Source of the DNA: Candidatus Eiseniibacteriota bacterium
GTDB lineage: Bacteria > Eisenbacteria > RBG-16-71-46 > JABDJR01
NCBI GenBank assembly: GCA_013003415.1
Contig: JABDJR010000073.1
Location: forward strand, 1-5,295
DNA length: 5,295 bases
Direction: 5' to 3'
In this document: positions 1 through 5,295 of the stretch, one piece after another
How positions within the stretch are numbered: the first letter of the stretch is position 1
Layout of the letters: every line of letters starts with the position of its first letter
Program-made: the position numbers and the translations under genes
Notes under the pieces: model-generated
What the model saw: only the letters and a program-made list of their open reading frames with translations
What the model was told of the DNA's origin: nothing
The model's database searches: none

Positions 1-922
1 AGGCCGAGGTCATTTGTTGGGCGGCTTCATACTCCAAACCAAGATCTTTGCGGGTTTGTCGAACGCGCTCCATACCCAAAAACGCGGCGTGGCCTTCATT
101 CATGTGACAAACCGTGGGTTCGATCCCCATCGCTTTCAGGGCTCGGAAGCCACCGATTCCCAGAATCATTTCCTGCCGGATACGGGTCTCTTTGTTGCCG
201 CCATACAAGCGACGGGTGATCGGTCGATCCGAGATGTCATTTTCGGGTACGTTGGTGTCGAGAAGGAACAACTCAATCCGGCCAACCGCGAGCTTCCAGA
301 TGTAGCACACGATGTTTTTTTCCGGGAACTCGACCTCGACCTTCAACGGTTGACCGTGCTCATCTTTGACCAGGGTCATCGGCAGGTTGTAGAAGTCGCG
401 GTCAAGATAGGCTTCTTGCTGCCAACCATCAGCGTTCAGATACTGGCGAAAATAGCCCTGGTGATAGGCTAGGCCCACGCCCACAAGGGGAACCCCCAGG
501 TCGCTTGCCGACTTGAGATGGTCCCCTGCCAAGACACCCAAACCGCCCGAGTAGAAGGGAACACATTCGTGGATCCCAAACTCTGCGCTGAAGTAGGCAA
601 ACTTCGCCGATGTGGATTGCGGATAAGTCCGTTGAAACCAGGTTTCATCGCCGAGGTAATCTTGAAGACGTGTCTCGGCTTCTTTGAGTCGCTTCAGGAA
701 GTTCCGGTCCGAGGCCAGTTTTTCCAAACGACGCTGGTCCATGGAACCCAAAAGCACGACCGGGTTGTGGCGGACCCGTGCCCACAGTTTTGGATCCAAG
801 AACTCGAAAAGTTCAGCCGTGCGGAAGTCCCACGTCCAACGCAGGTTCATGGCAAGGGTACGAAGGCCTTCGAGGTTTTCGGGTAGTCTCGGTTTGATAT
901 GCAGTACTTGAGTTTTTGGCAT
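1..922 (-). CDS. glgP: Alpha-glucan (glycogen/maltodextrin) phosphorylase, GT35 family with DUF3417 N-terminus; N-terminal 307 codons, cut by the window edge
   Basis: The enzyme releases glucose-1-phosphate from the non-reducing end of alpha-1,4-glucans by phosphorolysis, using pyridoxal phosphate, in the cytoplasm. Reading the minus strand from the ATG at 922-920 gives an uninterrupted frame to the window edge. Residues about 13-120 resemble the DUF3417 leader of the short bacterial phosphorylases, with LRWTWDF (27-33) and an LW..VRHNPVVLL stretch (46-58). Typical GT35 motifs follow: AYFSAEFG (109-116), SGGLGVLAGDHLKSASDLG (125-143), YGGNKETRIRQEMILGIGG (240-258) and HMNEGHAAF (273-281). The PLP-lysine region and the C-terminal half lie outside the window, so catalytic completeness cannot be judged. 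The start fits the family, which begins just before the LP.NL..LR.LA.NLRW segment. The ribosome site is weak: AGGA directly abuts the ATG, with AGAG a few bases further up. The gene follows icmF on the same strand after 207 bases. A starch-phosphorylase name would describe the same family; the choice of glucan is inferred. Confidence 0.93.
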   Translation of the reverse strand, partial: MPKTQVLHIKPRLPENLEGLRTLAMNLRWTWDFRTAELFEFLDPKLWARVRHNPVVLLGSMDQRRLEKLASDRNFLKRLKEAETRLQDYLGDETWFQRTYPQSTSAKFAYFSAEFGIHECVPFYSGGLGVLAGDHLKSASDLGVPLVGVGLAYHQGYFRQYLNADGWQQEAYLDRDFYNLPMTLVKDEHGQPLKVEVEFPEKNIVCYIWKLAVGRIELFLLDTNVPENDISDRPITRRLYGGNKETRIRQEMILGIGGFRALKAMGIEPTVCHMNEGHAAFLGMERVRQTRKDLGLEYEAAQQMTSA

Positions 923-1014
923 TCCTGATCTCTGGTTAAAGCTTGTTTATTGTCGTCCATTCCGGGGCAAAACTGTCCCTGGAAGTGGCGAACATCCCTC
1001 GATGAAGCCCTGCT

Positions 1015-1034
1015 CCGGCTTCGGCGAAGCTCGG
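1015..1034 (-). other. Small hairpin in the leader upstream of glgP
   Basis: The arms CCGGCTTC (1015-1022) and GAAGCTCGG (1026-1034) pair over eight base pairs with one bulged base and a three-base loop. On the minus strand no T-run follows, so this is not an intrinsic terminator. It lies about 90-110 bases before the glgP start, close to where transcription from the -10-like site at 1036-1041 would begin. Any role is unknown; it may be chance in GC-rich sequence. Confidence 0.3.
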
Positions 1035-1035
1035 C

Positions 1036-1053
1036 ATTGTACTCAAAATTGAG
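1036..1053 (-). promoter_or_regulatory. Candidate glgP promoter -10 element with an adjoining inverted repeat
   Basis: On the minus strand TACAAT (1041-1036) matches the sigma-70 -10 consensus at five of six positions. It directly follows an imperfect palindrome with arms CTCAA and TTGAG (1042-1053). At 17 bases upstream the hexamer is TAGGAT, a poor -35, so an activator or a different sigma factor would be needed. Transcription would leave a leader of roughly 105 bases before the glgP ATG. This is a reading of short motifs only. Confidence 0.3.
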
Positions 1054-1083
1054 CCGATATCCTAGGTGGACCGCTCTACCTTG

Positions 1084-1128
1084 CTCCGGAAAAACGGCTA
1101 AGCACCTATGAATCTTAGGCTTACGGAG
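1084..1128 (-). terminator. Candidate intrinsic terminator just downstream of icmF
   Basis: One base after the icmF stop codon, the minus strand can fold through arms CTCCG/CGGAG (1084-1088 with 1124-1128) and TAAGC/GCTTA (1099-1103 with 1119-1123). The two segments are contiguous on the icmF-proximal side and separated by a ten-base bulge on the distal side. That bulge contains a run of five T on the minus strand (1094-1090), four bases after the inner stem. The inner stem plus T5 could act as a weak terminator, or the whole as a bulged hairpin that stabilises the icmF 3' end. The stem is not especially GC-rich, hence modest confidence. Confidence 0.4.
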
Positions 1129-1129
1129 A

Positions 1130-4100
1130 TTACATATTTCGCCGGTACTGGCCCCCAACCCCAAAAAGGGCCTCGGTAATCTGACCCAAGGAGCACCATT
1201 TAGCCGCTTCCATGAGCTGGGCAAAAACGTTCCGGTTTTCGATGGCGGCCACTTGGACCGCCTGAAGCGTCTCCGCCTCACGACCCTCATGGGCCCGGTG
1301 CAGATTGTCCAGCATCTCGATCTGGTACTGCTTCTCTTCGGTCGAGGCGCGAATGACCTCACGAGGAAGGATCGTGGGTGACCCTTTTGAGCTAAGGAAC
1401 GTGTTTACACCAATGATGGGCAACTCCCCGGAATGCTTCAACGTTTCGTAGTAGAGGCTTTCCTCTTGGATCTTACCCCGCTGGTACATGGTTTCCATGG
1501 CACCCAGCACTCCCCCACGCTCGGTTAGGCGATCAAATTCCATGAGCACCGCTTCTTCAACCAGATCGGTGAGCTCTTCGATGATGAAGGACCCTTGCAG
1601 CGGGTTTTCATTCATGGCCAAACCAAGCTCACGATTGATGATGAGCTGGATGGCCATGGCCCGACGCACCGACTCTTCGGTGGGCGTGGTGATGGCTTCG
1701 TCATAAGCGTTGGTGTGAAGTGAATTGCAATTGTCGTAGACCGCATAGAGAGCCTGCAGAGTTGTGCGGATGTCGTTGAAGTCGATTTCCTGGGCGTGCA
1801 AAGATCGGCCCGAGGTTTGAATGTGGTACTTCAACATCTGGGCTCGTTTGTCCGCCCCGTACTTCAACTTCAGCGCCTTCGCCCAAATGCGACGAGCCAC
1901 CCGACCAATCACCGCATACTCAGGATCGATACCGTTAGAAAAGAAGAAGGAAAGGTTTGGCCCAAACTCATTGATATCCATGCCCCGACTGAGATAGTAC
2001 TCCGCGTAGGTAAAGCCATTGCTCAACGTGAGTGCGAGTTGCGTAATAGGATTGGCTCCGGCTTCGGCAATGTGGTAACCAGAAATGGACACCGAATAAA
2101 AATTACGAACTTTGTGGTCAATAAAGTAAGACTGCACATCTCCCATAAGTCGCAGGGCAAACTCGGTCGAGAAGATGCAGGTGTTCTGAGCCTGATCTTC
2201 TTTCAGAATGTCGGCCTGAACGGTGCCTCGCACCGCATTCAGCGTCTTGGCCTTAATCTCCTCATAGACAGCTTCCGGAAGCACTTGATCTCCGGTGACT
2301 CCCAAAAGCATGAGACCCAAACCGTCGTTGCCTTCGGGGAGATCTCCCTGGTAGGCCGGGCGCTTTAAACCCTGGTCATCCCAGAGTTCTTTAAGCTTGG
2401 CTTCAACTTTGGTCTCCAGCTTATTTTCACGGATATAGACTTCGCACTGCTGATCAATGGCTGCGTTTAAGAAGAACGCAAGGAGCATCGGCGCTGGCCC
2501 GTTGATCGTCATCGACACGGAGGTCTTGGGGTTGATCAGGTCGAATCCGGAGTAGAGTTTCTTGGCGTCGTCCAGGCAGGCAATGCTGACTCCGCTGTTC
2601 CCTACCTTCCCGTAAATGTCGGGACGGATGTGCGGGTCGCGACCGTAGAGCGTGACCGAATCGAAAGCGGTTGAAAGTCGTTTGGCCGGCATATCGATGC
2701 TGACATAGTGGAACCGACGGTTGGTGCGTTCGGGGCCACCCTCGCCGGCAAACATACGGGTGGGGTCTTCTCCCTCGCGCTTGAAGGGATACAGTCCCGC
2801 GGTGAAAGGAAACTCGCCGGGAACGTTTTCTCGGAGACACCACCTTAAGATTTCGCCCCAGCTTCGATACTGAGGCAAAGCCACCTTGGGAACCTTGATG
2901 TGAGACAGACTCTCGTGGTTCGTTTCGATGGCGAGTTCTTTCCCACGCACTTGGAAGCGGTAGGGTGAGTTCGCGTACTTGGCTTTCGTGTCTTCCCAAC
3001 CTTCAAGCAACTTCCGGTTATGGGGATCGAAGTCCATGTTAAGTCGGTCGATGACTTGATCGAGTTCTTTGCGCGTACTTTCTTGATTCTCGCCAAGTGA
3101 CTCTTTGGCGACTTGTAAGGCCCAAAGTTTTTCTGCAATCGCAACCTGCTTCTCGACCCAACTGTCGTAGTCGCGACTTGTCTCGGCGATCTCGGAAAGG
3201 TAACGCGTACGATTTGGCGGAATGATGTAGATCTTTTCCGAAGCCGCTTGCTCCCTGGAGACCTTGGACTCCCAGCCTTTGTCAAACTTGGCGTTTAGGG
3301 TGTCGATGACGGCGCGATAGAGCCGGTTTGTCCCGGGATCGTTGAACTGAGAAGCGATCGTTCCGAATACGGGAAGCTCTTCTTCCTTGGTTTCAAAAAG
3401 TCGGTGGTTGCGCTTGTATTGCTTTCGCACATCGCGAAGCGCGTCTTGGGCGCCACGTTTATCAAATTTGTTGAGGGCAATGAGATCGGCGAAATCGAGC
3501 ATGTCGATCTTCTCAAGCTGGGTGGCCGCTCCATACTCCGGAGTCATGACATAAAGGCTGAAGTCGGAATGGTCGGCGATTTCTGTATCGGACTGACCAA
3601 TACCCGAGGTTTCCAGAACCACCAGGTCGTAACTCGCCGCTTTGAGAATGTCGACCGCGTCGGCGACATGAGCCGAAAGAGCGAGGTTGGCTTGGCGCGT
3701 AGCTAGTGAACGCATAAACACGCGCGGGGTTTGGAGAGCGTTCATACGAATGCGATCACCCAAGAGCGCCCCACCGGTTTTCCGTTTGGTGGGGTCAACC
3801 GAAATGATCCCGATGGTTTTGTCGGGAAAATCGACCAGGAATCGTCTTACAAGCTCGTCGACTAAAGAAGATTTACCCGCGCCCCCTGTACCCGTAATGC
3901 CCAGAACGGGAGTCTTGGTGCTTGCGGCAACACGACGGATAGCATCCATATCCGCGCTGGGGTTCCCGTTCTCCACGGCGGAAATGAGCCGAGCGATCGA
4001 TCCCCAGTCCTTGGCTTTCAGGTGACCCACTTCCCCATTTAAGGAAGCCCCCAAGGGAAAGTCGCTCTTCTCGACCAGATCGTTGATCATGCCCTGAAGA

Positions 4101-4489
4101 CCCAGACGCCGACCGTCGTCGGGGGAATAGATGCGAGCGATGCCGTACTGGTGAAGCTCTTCGATTTCCTCCGGCAGAATCACGCCGCCGCCACCGCCGA
4201 AGATTCGAATGTGTTCGGCGCCCTTTTCTTTAAGCAGGTCGTACATGTACTTGAAGTATTCGAGATGCCCACCCTGGTAAGAGGTCATGGCAATCGCCTG
4301 CACATCTTCTTGGATGGCGCAGTTGACGATTTCCTCAACGCTACGGTCATGCCCAAGGTGAATGACTTCCACACCGGTGGCCTGGATGATGCGACGCATG
4401 ACATTGATGGCAGCATCGTGACCATCAAATAGCGAGGCTGCGGTCACAATGCGAACTTTATGCTTGGGTTGATACAGGGTCGAGTCCAT
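1130..4489 (-). CDS. icmF: Fused isobutyryl-CoA mutase IcmF: B12-binding domain, G3E GTPase chaperone and acyl-CoA mutase barrel (1119 aa)
   Basis: IcmF interconverts isobutyryl-CoA and n-butyryl-CoA with adenosylcobalamin; its built-in GTPase controls cofactor loading. It is unrelated to the type VI secretion protein of the same name. Residues about 11-145 form the B12-binding Rossmann domain, with FDGHDAA (21-27, cobalt ligand His24), TSYQGGH (69-75) and FGGGGGVI (97-104). Residues about 190-405 are a MeaB/ArgK-like GTPase: P-loop GTGGAGKS (200-207), VDPTKRKTGGALLGDRIRM (231-249), Walker B region VVLETSGIGQSD (290-301) and NKFD (340-343). A charged, mostly helical-looking linker spans about 405-545. 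The mutase barrel follows, with SVSMTINGPAP (657-667) and SISGYHIAEAGAN (801-813, His806 matching the methylmalonyl-CoA mutase active-site His). Phe580 and Gln768 sit where methylmalonyl-CoA mutase has substrate-binding Tyr and Arg. I chose the ATG at 4489-4487 because AAGAGGA lies just upstream and homology begins soon after. An in-frame ATG at 4564 would add 25 unconserved-looking residues. The frame is intact. Confidence 0.95.
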   Translation of the reverse strand: MDSTLYQPKHKVRIVTAASLFDGHDAAINVMRRIIQATGVEVIHLGHDRSVEEIVNCAIQEDVQAIAMTSYQGGHLEYFKYMYDLLKEKGAEHIRIFGGGGGVILPEEIEELHQYGIARIYSPDDGRRLGLQGMINDLVEKSDFPLGASLNGEVGHLKAKDWGSIARLISAVENGNPSADMDAIRRVAASTKTPVLGITGTGGAGKSSLVDELVRRFLVDFPDKTIGIISVDPTKRKTGGALLGDRIRMNALQTPRVFMRSLATRQANLALSAHVADAVDILKAASYDLVVLETSGIGQSDTEIADHSDFSLYVMTPEYGAATQLEKIDMLDFADLIALNKFDKRGAQDALRDVRKQYKRNHRLFETKEEELPVFGTIASQFNDPGTNRLYRAVIDTLNAKFDKGWESKVSREQAASEKIYIIPPNRTRYLSEIAETSRDYDSWVEKQVAIAEKLWALQVAKESLGENQESTRKELDQVIDRLNMDFDPHNRKLLEGWEDTKAKYANSPYRFQVRGKELAIETNHESLSHIKVPKVALPQYRSWGEILRWCLRENVPGEFPFTAGLYPFKREGEDPTRMFAGEGGPERTNRRFHYVSIDMPAKRLSTAFDSVTLYGRDPHIRPDIYGKVGNSGVSIACLDDAKKLYSGFDLINPKTSVSMTINGPAPMLLAFFLNAAIDQQCEVYIRENKLETKVEAKLKELWDDQGLKRPAYQGDLPEGNDGLGLMLLGVTGDQVLPEAVYEEIKAKTLNAVRGTVQADILKEDQAQNTCIFSTEFALRLMGDVQSYFIDHKVRNFYSVSISGYHIAEAGANPITQLALTLSNGFTYAEYYLSRGMDINEFGPNLSFFFSNGIDPEYAVIGRVARRIWAKALKLKYGADKRAQMLKYHIQTSGRSLHAQEIDFNDIRTTLQALYAVYDNCNSLHTNAYDEAITTPTEESVRRAMAIQLIINRELGLAMNENPLQGSFIIEELTDLVEEAVLMEFDRLTERGGVLGAMETMYQRGKIQEESLYYETLKHSGELPIIGVNTFLSSKGSPTILPREVIRASTEEKQYQIEMLDNLHRAHEGREAETLQAVQVAAIENRNVFAQLMEAAKWCSLGQITEALFGVGGQYRRNM

Positions 4490-4491
4490 AG

Positions 4492-4498
4492 TCCTCTT
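4492..4498 (-). promoter_or_regulatory. Ribosome binding site that fixes the icmF start
   Basis: The minus strand reads AAGAGGA, then CT, then the ATG at 4489. This strong purine-rich Shine-Dalgarno sequence, though closely spaced, supports the internal start over the upstream in-frame ATG at 4564. The 25 extra residues of the longer form would be translated through what looks like the promoter region. Confidence 0.65.
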
Positions 4499-4534
4499 TC
4501 GGCTCAGTGGCCAGTCTGGGCATACCTGTCGTTG

Positions 4535-4551
4535 AGTGTATCGGACTCCGA
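4535..4551 (-). promoter_or_regulatory. Candidate icmF -10 element with abutting 11-base palindrome
   Basis: On the minus strand TACACT (4540-4535) resembles a sigma-70 -10 element about 45 bases before the icmF ATG. Directly upstream, in the spacer position, lies TCGGA-G-TCCGA (4551-4541), a perfect inverted repeat around one central base. A -35-like TTGCTT stands 18 bases from the -10 and is a weak match. A protein bound to the palindrome would block RNA polymerase, so it could be an operator. No regulator gene is visible in the window. Confidence 0.35.
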
Positions 4552-4606
4552 CCGGGCCAAGCAAACAAGCTTTCCTAGCCTCCTATCTTGTTGTCCAAAC
4601 GCCGGT

Positions 4607-4635
4607 TTGACCCCTGGGCCCGAAGGGTCTACCCT
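4607..4635 (+). promoter_or_regulatory. Candidate comM promoter with inverted repeat in the spacer
   Basis: TTGACC (4607-4612) matches the sigma-70 -35 consensus at five of six positions. A 17-base spacer leads to TACCCT (4630-4635), a poor -10. The spacer region carries an inverted repeat with arms GACCC (4609-4613) and GGGTC (4625-4629) around a GGGCCC centre. Transcription would start roughly 70 bases before the comM ATG. The placement is sensible but the -10 is weak. Confidence 0.3.
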
Positions 4636-4712
4636 CGAGTTCCCGCTTTGAATCTCCCGGCCTCCCCCAACATGTTGTTCACCTCTTGCTTCCGTCCAGT
4701 TTGGATCGCTCC

Positions 4713-5295
4713 ATGCTGTCTCGTGTCAGAACGGTCACCTTTTGGGGACTCGAAGTCTTCCCCGTCACCGTAGAAACCGATATTGGTCGAGGCCTTCCCA
4801 AGACCTTGATTGTGGGCCTCCCCGACAACACCATTCGCGAAAGTCAGGAACGCTTGCTGAGCGCTTTTAAGCACTCGGGTGTCGATCTTCCGGATGGTCG
4901 CATCACCATCAACCTTGCTCCAAGTGATTTACGAAAGACAGGGTCCCATTTCGACTTGCCCTTGGCGGTAGGGCTTGCCCTCGCCAGTGGTCGCACCCCC
5001 GCTTTTGAGGTGTCGGACACCTTGTTTCTAGGAGAACTTGGTCTCGACGGTCGTCTGCAGCCGGTAGCTGGCGTGTTGCAGGCCGCCACTTGGGCACGAG
5101 ACCAGAATATTCGACGACTCGTGGTTCCGTTCGAAAACGCCAAGGAAGCGGAGCATAGCGGCTTGGAAATCCTACCCGTATCCGACTTGGATGGCCTCTT
5201 CGAGTTGCTATGGCGAGGGGTTGCCCCGGAAATCGAAACTTCCAAGTTGGATATTTCACACCACCAAGTTTCGCCTGTACCCGACCTGAACGAAC
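4713..5295 (+). CDS. comM: ComM/YifB-family Mg-chelatase-like AAA+ ATPase; N-terminal 194 codons, cut by the window edge
   Basis: ComM is a hexameric AAA+ helicase that promotes branch migration during natural transformation and other homologous recombination; many bacteria that are not known to be competent also carry it. The window holds the N-terminal ChlI-type domain with the Lon-protease/S5-like fold. Visible family motifs are GRGLPKTLIVGLPDNTIRES (25-44), RITINLAPSDLRKTGSHFDL (63-82), FLGELGLDGRLQPVAGVL (105-122) and VVPFENAKEA (137-146). The following residues, about 165-194, look like the variable linker that precedes the ATPase core. The Walker A and B motifs and C-terminal domain lie beyond the window. 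The frame is open from the ATG to the edge. MLSRVRTVTFWGLEV is the usual beginning of this family, so this start is firm even though only a weak GGA lies seven bases upstream. The gene is divergent from icmF, with 223 bases between the starts. Function in transformation here is inferred from the family. Confidence 0.93.
   Translation, partial: MLSRVRTVTFWGLEVFPVTVETDIGRGLPKTLIVGLPDNTIRESQERLLSAFKHSGVDLPDGRITINLAPSDLRKTGSHFDLPLAVGLALASGRTPAFEVSDTLFLGELGLDGRLQPVAGVLQAATWARDQNIRRLVVPFENAKEAEHSGLEILPVSDLDGLFELLWRGVAPEIETSKLDISHHQVSPVPDLNE

Noticed and set aside
14..472. A 152-codon plus-strand open frame in the left part of the window
   Set aside because: It is antisense to the phosphorylase gene, whose motifs are uninterrupted here.
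1011..1089. Repeat of TGCTCCGG at 1011-1018 and 1082-1089
   Set aside because: An eight-base match within a GC-rich gap is easily chance, and the two copies are parts of different hairpins.
847..1362. A 171-codon minus-strand open frame bridging the icmF 3' end, the intergenic gap and the glgP start
   Set aside because: It overlaps both real genes in another frame, is rich in Arg and Ser, and has no recognisable domain. The real reading frames on each side are certain.
1796..2368. A 190-codon open frame on the plus strand, and several shorter ones, inside icmF
   Set aside because: They lie antisense to a gene with continuous, strongly recognisable domains. Their translations show no family motifs and look like reverse-complement shadows of biased codon use.
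4490..4560. Possible cobalamin riboswitch before icmF, prompted by a GCCACTG-like string on the minus strand
   Set aside because: The B12 box and the other conserved segments of the riboswitch are absent and the leader is too short for the roughly 200-base fold.
4844..5259. Minus-strand open frames of 133 and 116 codons near the right edge
   Set aside because: Both are antisense to comM, whose N-terminal motifs are unambiguous, and neither shows a known domain.

Overview
This is a mid-GC bacterial chromosomal segment with three protein-coding genes and two short intergenic regions. Nothing in it looks mobile: no transposase, integrase, CRISPR array, tRNA or rRNA is visible. The gene content (a fused cobalamin-dependent acyl-CoA mutase, an alpha-glucan phosphorylase of the DUF3417 type, and a ComM/YifB ATPase) suggests a free-living bacterium with glycogen-type storage and branched/short-chain acyl-CoA metabolism. 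An Acidobacteriota or former Deltaproteobacteria-like lineage is compatible, but the sequence does not fix the taxon.

Layout. Bases 1-922 (minus strand) hold the N-terminal 307 codons of an alpha-glucan phosphorylase, cut by the left edge. Bases 923-1129 are a 207-base gap with a candidate terminator behind the upstream gene, a -10-like site and a small hairpin. Bases 1130-4489 (minus strand) encode a 1119-residue IcmF, the fusion of a B12-binding domain, a G3E-family GTPase chaperone and an acyl-CoA mutase barrel. Its active-site signature (Phe580, Gln768) points to isobutyryl-CoA/n-butyryl-CoA mutase rather than methylmalonyl-CoA mutase. Bases 4490-4712 are a divergent promoter region. Bases 4713-5295 (plus strand) hold the first 194 codons of comM, cut by the right edge.

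How the genes relate. icmF and the phosphorylase gene point the same way, but the gap, the candidate terminator and the separate promoter-like site argue that they are not tightly coupled. No acyl-CoA dehydrogenase, thiolase, adenosyltransferase or TetR-type regulator lies beside icmF in this window. comM is transcribed away from icmF and acts in DNA recombination, so the neighbourhood looks like an ordinary mix of housekeeping and metabolic genes. I see no previously undescribed system. The observations worth a second look are the substrate signature and domain architecture of IcmF, and a few palindromes in the two intergenic regions.
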